Source of the DNA: an uncultured Oscillospiraceae bacterium | GTDB taxonomy: Bacteria > Bacillota > Clostridia > Oscillospirales > Ruminococcaceae | DNA: 44,171 nucleotides | Direction of reading: 5' to 3' | NCBI GenBank assembly: GCA_934446565.1 | Contig: CAKSEO010000022.1 | Span: 1 to 44,171, forward strand | In this document: positions 22,232 through 31,700 of the stretch, piece after piece | How positions within the stretch are numbered: position 1 is the stretch's first letter | Layout: the number at the start of each line of letters is the position of its first letter | Notes under the pieces: generated by a model | Told to the model about the DNA's origin: nothing | The model's database searches: none | Seen by the model: the letters and a program-made list of their open reading frames with translations, nothing else | Program-made: the position numbers and the translations under genes

Positions 22232-24982
22232 TTACTTATTGGAAGCTGCCTTTGCGATCGCTTTTCTGATGAGGTCCACCGGAATGATGGAGATCGCCAT
22301 TACCAGCACCAGAAGCCACTCAGTGCCGTTGAGTCCGTGGCAGCCGAGGATCTCGCCGACCGCCGGAACAGCCAGACCGATATAGGTCATAGCTATCTGA
22401 ACTGCGGCAATAATTCCGAATACTGTAAGGAATCCCTTGTTCTTCGAAAGGTTGTCGAACAGGTTCATCTTCTCGGTTCTTGCATTGAAGCCGTTGAATA
22501 CCGCGATGAATATGAAGAACGCGAAATACGCCGTGGTAAGGTATATATGCGCGTCGCCCTCTATCGAGCCTGACCTCAGCCAGCCCCATGATTCAAGCAT
22601 TGCAACGCCGTCTGCGTCAACTATTCTTTCACCGAGAAGCATCATAGCGATGGAGAGAATAAACGTCCAGCCTGCGCCGACGATTATCTCGCTCATCATG
22701 TTCTTGCTGATGATGTGTTCGGTTCTCTTCTTGGGCTTCTCCTTCATGAATCTGGAGAGAGCCGGCTCGCCGCCGAATGCCAGTGCCGCGAGGGTATCCA
22801 TTACCAGGTTTACCCACAGGATCTGGATAACGTTGAGCGGGGACGCAAGGTCGAGCAGCGGGCAGATGAATGAGATCAGTACCGCCGCAACGTTTATGGT
22901 AAGCTGGAAGATGATGAACTTCCTGATGGAATTGAAGATGGTACGTCCGTAGAGGATAGCCTTGTCGATGGAACTGAAGTTGTCGTCCAGGATAACGATA
23001 TCGGAGGCTTCCTTTGCGACCTCAGTACCGCCGCCCATTGCGAAGCCGACGTCCGCCTTCTTGAGCGCCGGGGAGTCGTTTACGCCGTCGCCGGTCATGC
23101 CCGCAACAAGGTCAAGCTCCTGCGCAAGGCGCACCAGACGGCTCTTGTCGCTGGGGAGCGCTCTCGCGATAACGCGGATATTCGGAAGCTTCTGCTTTAT
23201 CTCGTCGTCTGAAAGCTGCGCCAGCTCGTCGGAGGTCAGCACGATGTCGCTTTCCTTTTCGAGAAGCCCTGCGTCCTTTGCGATGGCTACTGCGGTCTCC
23301 TTGCGGTCGCCGGTTATCATGACAACCTGTACGCCCGCGCCCTTAACCTCATTGATAGCGGTGACGGATTCCGGACGTACCTCGTCGCGGATACCGACTG
23401 CGCCTACCAGCGTCCAGTTGTTGCCGTCCGGGAGGGCCTCCTCGCCGAGCTCGTCGTCGCTGGTCGCGATAGCAAGCACGCGGATAGCGCGGCCTGCAAG
23501 CTCGTCTATCTTCGCATTGAGCTTGTGCATGTCAAACGGCTGCTTGTTGCCGTCCTGGTCGTAGTATGTCGAGCAGCGCTGGAGTATCTTCTCGGGAGCG
23601 CCCTTGATAAGCGTTATGCTCTTTGCGCCGTCTATCTGGGTCGCGGAATACTTGTTTGTGGAGTTGAACGGGATATTGCCTACTGCGATGATGTCGTCCC
23701 GCTTCTTTCCGTCGATATCGAAGCCGAGGATAGCGCGCTCAGTCGCGTTACCACCGAGTACTCTGCGCTCGCTTCCCTCGCCGCTTACAATTGACAGCGT
23801 ATTGTGCTGGATAGAGAGCGACAGCATATCGTGAAGCCCGCTGCCCAGCTCGTTGATTCCCTTGAATTCCTGCACGTCGCCGGTGATGAACGAAACGGCT
23901 TCCAGCTTGCCTTTGGTGATGGTACCTGTCTTATCGGAGAACAGGATATTCAGGGAGCCTGCGGTCTCGATACCTGCTACCTTTCTTACAAGGACGTTAT
24001 CCTTGAGCATTTTGCCCATATTCTGCGCGGAAACTATCGCTATCATCAGCGGAAGTCCCTCGGGGACTGCCATTACGATGATGATTACCGCAAGCATTAC
24101 CGCATTGATAAGCGCTTCGACAAGCGGCAGCCACTGGAATGCTCCGTCAACCATGAAGAACGCCGCCGGGTCGAATCCGGTGTCCATGAAGATGGTCTTG
24201 AACAGCATTGCTACTGCGATGGCGATACCGCCGATATAGCCGAACTTGGAGATACCGTCGGCAAGCTTTCCGAGCTTGACTTTAAGCGGAGTCTCGCGGT
24301 CGTCGTCGGTCTGGAGTTCGCTTGCGATCTTGCCGTAAACGGACTTATCGCCGACCACCGTGACCTGCATTACCGCATTGCCGGAACATACGACTGCTCC
24401 GCGGAACACCTTGTGTTCGTTATCAAAATTGATGTTCTCATCGGTGTCCTTCCAGCCATCGGGAATAGCTTCCTTCTTTGCCTCGCGGCTCTCGCCGTTC
24501 AGGACGGACTGGTCTACCTTGATGTCGCCGTCGATGATGATACCGTCTGCGGGTATCTTATCGCCGGATTGCAGCAGGATAGCGTCGCCGACAACGATGT
24601 CGTTGATTGCGACCTCAGTGATGTCGCCATTGCGGTAGACTTTGCACATGATGCGCGAAGCCTCTTCCTGTAACTTCTGGAATGCGTTCTCATTGTTATA
24701 CTCGGATATGGTGGAGACTAGAGTTGCGAGCATTATCGCAACCAGGATTCCAAGCGGCTCGTACCACTCCGGCGCGCCATTCTTAATAACTCCAACAAGA
24801 CCCAGTATCCACAGCAGGACGTTCACGCCCAGCGCCACGAGCAGTATCTTTATCATCGGGTCGCCGAGATTGCCCTTGAGCTTATCCCAGAAGCTCTCGG
24901 AAGCCTGCTCCGTCATGCTGTTGTCGCCGTATTTCTGCCGCGACTCCTCTGCCTGCTTGTCTGTCAAACCAAACTGCTTCAT
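22232..24982 (-). CDS. PMCA-type calcium-translocating P-type ATPase
   Basis: From ATG 24982 the product is 916 residues. An N-terminal cation ATPase domain begins with MKQFGLTDKQAEESRQKYG; the phosphorylation motif is SDKTGTITKG with Asp350. M4 contains PEGLP, the Ca2+-binding loop of type IIA/IIB pumps; M6 has NLVMDTLAAL. MTGDGVNDSPALKKADVG is the hinge motif. The C-terminal membrane bundle (M7-M10) ends near the C-terminus. It should export Ca2+. P-type Ca2+ pumps are known companions of Ter clusters, where they fit with Ca2+-binding TerD proteins. No TerC is present. The gene lies 38 bases after the kinase gene; AAGGGAAAAG precedes the chosen ATG. A longer start at 25042 would overlap the kinase gene. 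Confidence 0.93.
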   Translation of the reverse strand: MKQFGLTDKQAEESRQKYGDNSMTEQASESFWDKLKGNLGDPMIKILLVALGVNVLLWILGLVGVIKNGAPEWYEPLGILVAIMLATLVSTISEYNNENAFQKLQEEASRIMCKVYRNGDITEVAINDIVVGDAILLQSGDKIPADGIIIDGDIKVDQSVLNGESREAKKEAIPDGWKDTDENINFDNEHKVFRGAVVCSGNAVMQVTVVGDKSVYGKIASELQTDDDRETPLKVKLGKLADGISKFGYIGGIAIAVAMLFKTIFMDTGFDPAAFFMVDGAFQWLPLVEALINAVMLAVIIIVMAVPEGLPLMIAIVSAQNMGKMLKDNVLVRKVAGIETAGSLNILFSDKTGTITKGKLEAVSFITGDVQEFKGINELGSGLHDMLSLSIQHNTLSIVSGEGSERRVLGGNATERAILGFDIDGKKRDDIIAVGNIPFNSTNKYSATQIDGAKSITLIKGAPEKILQRCSTYYDQDGNKQPFDMHKLNAKIDELAGRAIRVLAIATSDDELGEEALPDGNNWTLVGAVGIRDEVRPESVTAINEVKGAGVQVVMITGDRKETAVAIAKDAGLLEKESDIVLTSDELAQLSDDEIKQKLPNIRVIARALPSDKSRLVRLAQELDLVAGMTGDGVNDSPALKKADVGFAMGGGTEVAKEASDIVILDDNFSSIDKAILYGRTIFNSIRKFIIFQLTINVAAVLISFICPLLDLASPLNVIQILWVNLVMDTLAALAFGGEPALSRFMKEKPKKRTEHIISKNMMSEIIVGAGWTFILSIAMMLLGERIVDADGVAMLESWGWLRSGSIEGDAHIYLTTAYFAFFIFIAVFNGFNARTEKMNLFDNLSKNKGFLTVFGIIAAVQIAMTYIGLAVPAVGEILGCHGLNGTEWLLVLVMAISIIPVDLIRKAIAKAASNK

Positions 24983-25020
24983 AACTTTTCCCTTTCTTTC
25001 AAAAGAAATCACCCAGTAGA

Positions 25021-26511
25021 TCAGTAAACCGATACCTCGCACAGCAGACCGTCATCACGGTTTGTCATGCGGAATACCGCGCCGTCCCTGAGCTCTACCG
25101 CCTGCCCTTTCGGGACAAGCCTACCGGATGGAGAGGTCATACCCTCAGCCCCGTTGTTGACGAGCAGCCACATTCCGTTATGCCTGCAAATATACGCACG
25201 CATATCGGTGCCCGCCTTTTCATCGTTGTGGACAGAGGAACTGACGTGCCAGTCATACAGCGGCATGCCATCATATGCGATAGCCTCGCCGTTGTCCCGG
25301 TAGACGCCGTTCCTGCCCCTCATCATGCTCTTGAAGCTGAGCCTGATCACCCTGTCCCGGAGGCGTGTTCCGCAGAAGGGGCATACTGGTTTATTCTCAT
25401 CCCTGAGGATGAACCACTTTTTCTCGCAGCCGGGGTTGTCGCACCTCGCCAGCCTGTCCCACGCACGCAGGAGCTCCCGCTCCCATTCCATAGCAGTGGG
25501 GCGCTGTGAGGGGTCGTGCAGCCCGTCCACGAACGCTCTCAGGAACAATTGCTCCAACCCCCGGGAAAGCGATTGTATCGTCACTCCGAGGTCGGTCGGG
25601 CGGTTGCTCCTGTCATTGGGATCTTCTATAAACAGCGCCTCCGGTCCCATCGCGAGGTAGTCATCCTCCTCGGCGGAATTGGCGCTGTGTATCTTAGGAC
25701 CCTTTAAAGGGTGCCTGAGAAAGAGATATTCATAAATAAGCACCGGCAGCGCATGCAGATCCGTCGCCACACATGGCAGACGGCGCCGCGGGTCCTGGTA
25801 GTCGTACTCAAGGGTAGCGAGCACCTCCGGGGCTATATAACCGGTAGTTCCACAGACCTCCGGAGGATACTTCCCCGGAACCACCAGCGAATCAATGTCG
25901 ATAACGACAGTCGAACCCGTCCTGGGGTCGATAAGCACATTGTTGCAGGAAAGGTCGGAATGAGCAAGCCCAGCCTGGTGCATTCTGCGAATGCTTCTGG
26001 AAAGGCAGATAGCCGCGCCGAGCATGGTGCGGAAGTCGCCCTTTTCCTCCGGCGCTATGTACTTCCGGAGCCTGCCTGTAAACCAGTTGCTTTTTTTGTC
26101 CTTGCCCTTGAGATTCAGCCCTCCAGTGGAAGCGTCAGCGCCAAAGAAAAACCTCTGCGGATACGTCGGGCAGACTATCCCGAATTCCGGCTGACTTACT
26201 ATCGCGACAGGCCAGCAGAACCGGCTTCGGAAATACTCGGCGGTTTTTTCAGTGTTGCCGAGCGCCCCTCCTGCCTGCTCTGAAAGGGTGGGGTTATATA
26301 TGCTAACGATGGTGCGTATGCGATCCTGGATATTCGGATTCTGCCCGTCCCGGGGGTCATTGAAGAACTGGACCGCGTATTTCTTGTCCGGTGTGAAGAA
26401 CGTGTGCTTCATTCCGCCGCGGGGCGCGTTCGCGTCCACCACGAAATCAAGCGTGCTGCCAAGCGGCGAGCCCTCCTCCAGCACCGCAGTCACTGTCTGA
26501 CCGCTGTTCAT
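25021..26511 (-). CDS. TerY-associated protein kinase with zinc ribbon and C-terminal beta domain
   Basis: A 496-residue Ser/Thr kinase-like protein. The glycine loop is weak. The catalytic loop is HSDLSCNNVLID in place of HRDLKxxN, the metal site is DID instead of DFG, and the activation segment ends CGTTGYIAPEVL. The kinase fold runs to about residue 360. A zinc ribbon follows, CDNPGCEKKW with a later CPFCG, and a beta-rich C-terminus (about 400-496) with PSGRLVPKGQAVELRDGAVF, possibly FHA-like. Kinases of this type occur with TerY and PP2C in Ter clusters, as here. It is the third gene of the operon. Confidence 0.88.
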   Translation of the reverse strand: MNSGQTVTAVLEEGSPLGSTLDFVVDANAPRGGMKHTFFTPDKKYAVQFFNDPRDGQNPNIQDRIRTIVSIYNPTLSEQAGGALGNTEKTAEYFRSRFCWPVAIVSQPEFGIVCPTYPQRFFFGADASTGGLNLKGKDKKSNWFTGRLRKYIAPEEKGDFRTMLGAAICLSRSIRRMHQAGLAHSDLSCNNVLIDPRTGSTVVIDIDSLVVPGKYPPEVCGTTGYIAPEVLATLEYDYQDPRRRLPCVATDLHALPVLIYEYLFLRHPLKGPKIHSANSAEEDDYLAMGPEALFIEDPNDRSNRPTDLGVTIQSLSRGLEQLFLRAFVDGLHDPSQRPTAMEWERELLRAWDRLARCDNPGCEKKWFILRDENKPVCPFCGTRLRDRVIRLSFKSMMRGRNGVYRDNGEAIAYDGMPLYDWHVSSSVHNDEKAGTDMRAYICRHNGMWLLVNNGAEGMTSPSGRLVPKGQAVELRDGAVFRMTNRDDGLLCEVSVY

Positions 26512-26540
26512 ATTCCCGTCAGCCTTTCTTTTCCAGTGTT

Positions 26541-27863
26541 TTACTCCTCTGTGCTGAGGTCGATGACCACAAGCGTGCGGTCATCGAAACTTCCGCGCTC
26601 GTTGTAGTTGTCGAGCCAGGTCAGCAGCTTATCCTGCGGACGTTTTCCGATGAAACCTCCCCAGGAATCCAGCGACCATGGAGCGAGCTCCCCACGTCTG
26701 TCCCAGAGGGAGTCAACATCCTCGCCGTCGCTTAGCAGCTGCTTTGCGTACTGCAAGGCGACCGAGCGCTGATCCGGACTCACAGACGGAAAACTTATCG
26801 GCTCCGGCGGCTGATGGTCAGCCTTTCCTCCCGGCATTGGAAGTATCCCGTTCAGCATGAGGTCAAGGCACAGCCGCTTCATATTGGGCTGCGCCGGGAA
26901 ATAATCATCGGCAACGCCGTCGCTCATCAGCATCACGATGTCTGACTTACCGCGGCTTATCCGGGTCTTGCGGGCGATAACATCCTCCGACACAGTCTTC
27001 GCAGAAAGGAAGTCCGTTTCGCCGGAAAACGCGCCGCTGTCCGCTTCGCCTAGCAGCTTGAAGCAGTTCTCGTGCCCGGAGTTCCTGTCGATCGCACATA
27101 TGCAGCCATCGCCTATCTGAGCGGAAACCACGAAATTCTCGTGCTGCCCGTTCACCTCCAGCGGGACCACAACAGCCGCAAGGAACGTCCCGGCCATATC
27201 GGAAAGCACCGGCTCCCTGCCAAGGCTCGCAATGTAAGCCTTGTCGGAGCAAATACTTGCATATTTTTTGACGACAGCGTCCAGAGCCACACGGGCAGCA
27301 TTCTGTATCAGCGGAGCCATCTGCCCGCAAGCCGCCATGAAATCATCTCCGGACATATCTCCGGAAAGCTTATCCCGCAGTTCCGGCTGCTTTTCAAACA
27401 ACCCGGAAACCGCGCCCTTGAGGTACTCGACAGCTCCCTCGCAGCTCACCCTTGCACCTATACGCGAAAGCGGCTTAGAGCCGGCGCCATCGGAAACCAC
27501 CGCAATGACGCAGCCTGCCGATTCGGCTGTTTCGAACCAGTCGTCGCAGTTGGTGCCCTCGTGCTTGTGCTTTTTTCCGCGCGCTCTTGCGCCGATAACG
27601 GAAACCCTGCCGCTCCTCGCATACTTGCTGTGGAACTCCGTGTGGAGCTCCGTACCGTCATCTATGACAGTACGATACCGCCATATCGACGCAGTGTGCT
27701 GCATTATCTCGCGGTCGGATAGCTTCGGAGCTTCCGGCTTTGGCTCTTCAGGTGAGAGCGCCGCATTCTCCGCTGCTGACTCCTGCGCAGTATCCGAAGA
27801 CTGTGTAGTCTCCGTCATATCGTTCAGTGCAGGTGCATCCTGCCTGATCTCTTTATCGTTCAT
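26541..27863 (-). CDS. PP2C-family protein phosphatase of the TerY triad
   Basis: A 440-residue protein. An acidic, probably disordered N-terminus (about residues 1-45) is followed by a PP2C domain (about 85-440). Signatures are TNCDDWFE with VVSDGAGSKPLSRIGA (metal site motif DG), MAGTFLAAVV, QIGDGCICAI, LMSDGVADDYF and the closing FDDRTLVVIDL. It should dephosphorylate Ser/Thr residues, presumably on the partner kinase or its targets. A spacer of only 12 bases separates it from the TerY-like gene upstream, and 29 bases from the kinase gene downstream. AGGGGG precedes the ATG. Confidence 0.92.
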   Translation of the reverse strand: MNDKEIRQDAPALNDMTETTQSSDTAQESAAENAALSPEEPKPEAPKLSDREIMQHTASIWRYRTVIDDGTELHTEFHSKYARSGRVSVIGARARGKKHKHEGTNCDDWFETAESAGCVIAVVSDGAGSKPLSRIGARVSCEGAVEYLKGAVSGLFEKQPELRDKLSGDMSGDDFMAACGQMAPLIQNAARVALDAVVKKYASICSDKAYIASLGREPVLSDMAGTFLAAVVVPLEVNGQHENFVVSAQIGDGCICAIDRNSGHENCFKLLGEADSGAFSGETDFLSAKTVSEDVIARKTRISRGKSDIVMLMSDGVADDYFPAQPNMKRLCLDLMLNGILPMPGGKADHQPPEPISFPSVSPDQRSVALQYAKQLLSDGEDVDSLWDRRGELAPWSLDSWGGFIGKRPQDKLLTWLDNYNERGSFDDRTLVVIDLSTEE

Positions 27864-27875
27864 AGTACCCCCTTA

Positions 27876-28517
27876 TCAGGGAACGATAACAAATCCCTGG
27901 GGAGGAGGCGGAAGCTGGATAGCCTCTCCGGGCTTTGCGTCTATGCTCTTGGAGGACGCCTTTATCGAACCGGAGACCCACGCGAAGAATGCCGCGAGGT
28001 CGCCCGCTGTGAGGTTGTTCATCATCAGAACGTTGTTAGTTATCTTGCGGAGGGTGTTGGTGTTAGCGTTTGCTCCTGCGGCGCATGCGATGATATTGCC
28101 GGTAGGGATAGTCTTGAGCGCCTCTATGCCCTCATCGAGGTTATCAGTAGGAGCGCCGTCCGTCAGCAGGAACACCAGCGGCTTCCAATCGCCTTTCTGC
28201 GTAGCAGTGGAAGTCCTCACTTCGGAACGTATGCAGTCTGCGAGGACATGCAGTGCTCCTCCGAGCGCAGTTGCACCACCCGCTGTAAGTTCCGGCTCCT
28301 TAAAGAGCATGAGCTCCGTCAAGGGAGTTATCTGGCGTGCTGTGCTGTTGAATGTGATGACTGAAAGACATGCAGTTTCAAGAGCCTGGGGGTCGCCCTT
28401 GAGCTCAGTTAGGAGAGCCTTGATGCCCTGCTTGACAGCCTCGATAGGCTCGCCGGACATTGAGCCGGAGCAGTCCAGCAGAAGATATACCGGGAGCCGT
28501 CTTATATAATCTGACAT
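27876..28517 (-). CDS. terY: TerY-type VWA domain protein
   Basis: A 213-residue single VWA domain. The MIDAS site is complete at the start: LLLDCSGSMSG with Asp15, Ser17 and Ser19, then the Thr of LTAGGATALGGAL and Asp of LTDGAPTDN. TerY proteins form a signalling triad with a kinase and a PP2C phosphatase, and both are encoded directly downstream. AGGAGG precedes the ATG. It is the promoter-proximal gene of the eight-gene Ter operon (terY, PP2C, kinase, Ca2+ pump, terD, beta-helix/TerD, yceG, telA-like). Confidence 0.95.
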   Translation of the reverse strand: MSDYIRRLPVYLLLDCSGSMSGEPIEAVKQGIKALLTELKGDPQALETACLSVITFNSTARQITPLTELMLFKEPELTAGGATALGGALHVLADCIRSEVRTSTATQKGDWKPLVFLLTDGAPTDNLDEGIEALKTIPTGNIIACAAGANANTNTLRKITNNVLMMNNLTAGDLAAFFAWVSGSIKASSKSIDAKPGEAIQLPPPPQGFVIVP

Positions 28518-28566
28518 ATTATTGACCTCCTGAAATAGTATATTCCTATAGTATCTTTATTAACCA

Positions 28567-28590
28567 TGCCAGCAGACGACAATCTGCCAG
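28567..28590 (-). promoter_or_regulatory. Leader hairpin of the Ter operon
   Basis: In the predicted 5' leader GCTGGCAGA and TCTGCTGGC pair over nine positions (two G-U) around TTGTCG. It starts about 4-10 bases after the predicted transcription start. It may stabilise the long mRNA; a regulatory role is speculative. Confidence 0.4.
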
Positions 28591-28600
28591 CTTAATGTTA

Positions 28601-28629
28601 ATTATACCCTAAAATGTCGGTCATGTCAA
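28601..28629 (-). promoter_or_regulatory. Perfect consensus promoter of the Ter operon
   Basis: Minus strand TTGACA (28624-28629), 17-base spacer, TATAAT (28601-28606). No other convincing promoter is seen in the short gaps down to the telA-like gene, so an 11.7-kb transcript is predicted. Confidence 0.88.
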
Positions 28630-28759
28630 TAGCTAATTTAATACATATAACTAAATGGCAGATATGTAAGACGGGAAAATCTATTCAAATAGGCCAAAAT
28701 GGGGCAGTGTATCATACAGCCGCCTTAGGTTATAAGTCTTTCAGATACTCCAAACAAAC

Positions 28760-28790
28760 TGAGGCGGCTGCACATCATACAGCCGCCTCA
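28760..28790 (-). terminator. Terminator hairpin of the MMPL/GLUG operon
   Basis: TGAGGCGGCTG and CAGCCGCCTCA form a perfect 11-bp stem just downstream of the surface protein stop. The minus-strand tail is GTTTGTTTGG. A 15-bp part of the right arm (ATCATACAGCCGCCT) is repeated directly at 28711-28725. Confidence 0.75.
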
Positions 28791-28796
28791 ATGAAA

Positions 28797-31700
28797 TTAT
28801 TTATTCTCTGCGGGTTCCTTTTCTTCCGCGTCATTCTGGTCTGAGTCATCTTCGATGTCAGCAAAATCGTCCTCTGACCGTTCGACATTCTTTACTTTCT
28901 TAGCTTTCTTGGGCTTCTTGTCTTTCTTAGACTGGTTATCAGGCTTTACCTGATCATCCTGCTTATTCTGCTTCTCCTGCTTTTTAGCCGCGTGCTTACG
29001 CTTGATGAGGATAGTCCACAGAACAATGTTTATCAGGGCGATAAGAACACAGCCGCCGATTATGACTATCGGTATCCATTCGAGCTGCTGGAGCTGTACG
29101 CAGAAGAAACCGCTGTTTCCGTCGAGCGCCGGGTCGTTAACTATGAGATAATGCCCGTTTTCAGTGAACTCAACGTTCTTCCATGCGCCGTTGACGAACT
29201 GCATAACGTTCACTGTTCCCCTGCCCTCGGGCTTGAGGAACCTCAGCTGAGTGACATTGCCATTAACATTGCCGCTGATGGTCACTAGCCGCAGCTCGCT
29301 GTTGTTGTCAGGCGCGAACACGCTGCTGCTCTGGGTGGAAACTTTCAGGGTGCTGCCGTCGTCGAACAGACCATCCGCAAGAACCAGCGGGAATCCGTTC
29401 TCGGATTGCTCTCCGCTTTCGATAACGGTAACGTAGGGAGTATATATAGCCTCGACCTCGACAGGGAATGTGATGAAGCTGCTGTCGAAATCGGTCCACT
29501 CAGCGAAACAGCCGTCCTTTGCGGGGATATCGGGGAAATCGGACGCGCGGAGCGAACCGCCGTAGCTTACCGAAACTGTGCTTATAACGTCGCCGTCTAC
29601 GATGAACTTAACGTCGATGACTGCGGTGCTTCCAGCGACCGAAGCGAACTTCTCGAAATCCACGGGCGCAGCCTTACCGGAGTAGCTTATGCCGTCGATA
29701 CCCGCGATACCGCGGTCAACGAAGCTGTTGCGGAGCACCTCCGCGTTGTCGTCGGAGAAGTCCACATAGCCCGCGATGGAGCCGCAGCGTTCGTTGCAGT
29801 CGTAAGCGTCGAGGATAGCGGAGTTATCCGTCAGGATAAGTCCCTGACCTGCGATGCCGCCAACGTAATCCGCGCCGGTGATGGTGACTTTAGAAACGCA
29901 CTTGCGTATCGCGGAAACGGAGTATCCCGCGATACCGCCCGCGTAGCTGCCGGAGGAACTTGTGACCTTGCCGTTTTCAGTGGAGTTGCGTACAACGCCC
30001 ATATCCTGCCTGCCGACGATACCGCCGCAGTAGTTCTTCTTTGCAACTATCTCACCGGAATTGATGCAGCTGTCAATGATGTCGCGTATCTTGTAGCTGA
30101 AGCTGAACGAGGTCTGACCGTTGGAAGCGATGTCGTCCTCCGGGTCGAAATCCACGTCTATCGCCATGGAGCCGGTGATACCGCCGACATTCAGGTCGCC
30201 CTGCACGCCGCCGTAGTTAACGCAGGAGAGCGCCTTGCCCTGCCTGCTGGTGGAATCGTCCTCGGAAACGTCGGTCGCAATACCGCTGTCGTCGTCATTG
30301 TTGAGGACCTTATCCTTGAGCTCCTGGAGGATATCGGTGATGTTGCTCATCTCGTCGCTTATCTTCTGTAAGTCGTCGAGGAGGATATCACCCTGCGCCT
30401 CGGCGGTGCTGCTTATCGAGGAGAGCGCACTGGTTATCCCGGCGAAGTTGTTCGAGAATCCGTCCAGAGCCGCCGTGAAATCAGCGTCAGCCGCCGGAAA
30501 TTCAACGGCTGGCTTGTCGCCGAGGGTCTTTACTGTCTTGGAAAGCTGATCCATCGCCTTGGAGAAAGCATCGCAGGCCTCCGCCAGGAATGCGGAAGCG
30601 TCCGAAGCGGAGGTGGAAGCTCCCTGGAGGTCGTCCATCGCGTCGGAAAGGTAGTCAGCCGCCTTGTCGAAGCTTGCAATGGAGTCCGAAATGGTATCGG
30701 AAGCAGCGGCAAGCTTATCCGCCGCGTCGGATATGGATTCGATCCCGTCCTTGAGTGCGCCGGAATCGAGCTGGTCGGTGATGACGTTGAGTGCGTCGGT
30801 TATCGTGTCGGAGGACTTCGCGATGTTGTCTATCGCGGTATTTATGTTGTCGAGCTGCTTGGATATCTCCTTGTATGTGTCGTCCGGGACGGAGGAGCTG
30901 CTTATCTTCTTATAGGCGTCAGTGATATCGTCGATGGCGTCGCCGGCGTCGTCCAGAGCCTTGCTGAGCTCGTCAGAAGCGGTCTGGAACTGCGCGATGC
31001 CAGCGCTGAGCTCCTTGGAATCCACAGCCTTGCTTATAGCGTCTGAAGCCTTTGTTATGTGCTCGCCTGCCGCCTGGATATTGTCGGCAGCGGCGGAAAG
31101 CTCCTCGGAAACCTTGTCGGTATCCGGAACGGTACCGGAAGCCGCCTTTATCGCAGCCGCAGCGTGCGCCGCAGCCTTTCCGAGTTCAACGGAAGCGGCG
31201 GAGAATTCGTCCAGACCTTTCTGTATCTCGTCCGCGTCAATGGAACCTGCTATCTTCTGGAGCGCCGCACTCATCTTGCTGAGCGCCTTGGTAACGTCCT
31301 GCATGCTTTCACCGAGGTCGGCGATGCCGTCGGAGAGGTTTTCAAAGTCCCTGCCGGTGACCCATTCCTCGAGCTTGTCGCAGGCGTCGCCTATCTTGTT
31401 CAGCGCGGTCACGATGTTCTTTACCTCGCCGTTGGCATTGCTGAGCGCCTTTATCATGTCCTTGACTGCGGCGGTGACTTTATCTGTATCGCCCATCGCT
31501 GCCGCTATATTGTCGGCAGCGGCGCTTATGTCGTCGAGTGCTCCGGAGATTTCAGTGATAGCGCCGTTGAGGGTGTCCAGACCCTCCTTGCCCTCGTCGA
31601 GAGCAGCCTGCATATCGTCGCTGGAGGCGGTTATCTGGTCGAATACCTCCTCGAGGGAATTGCTGAACTGGCTTAGCAGGTCAAGACCGTCGCGGAAGCC

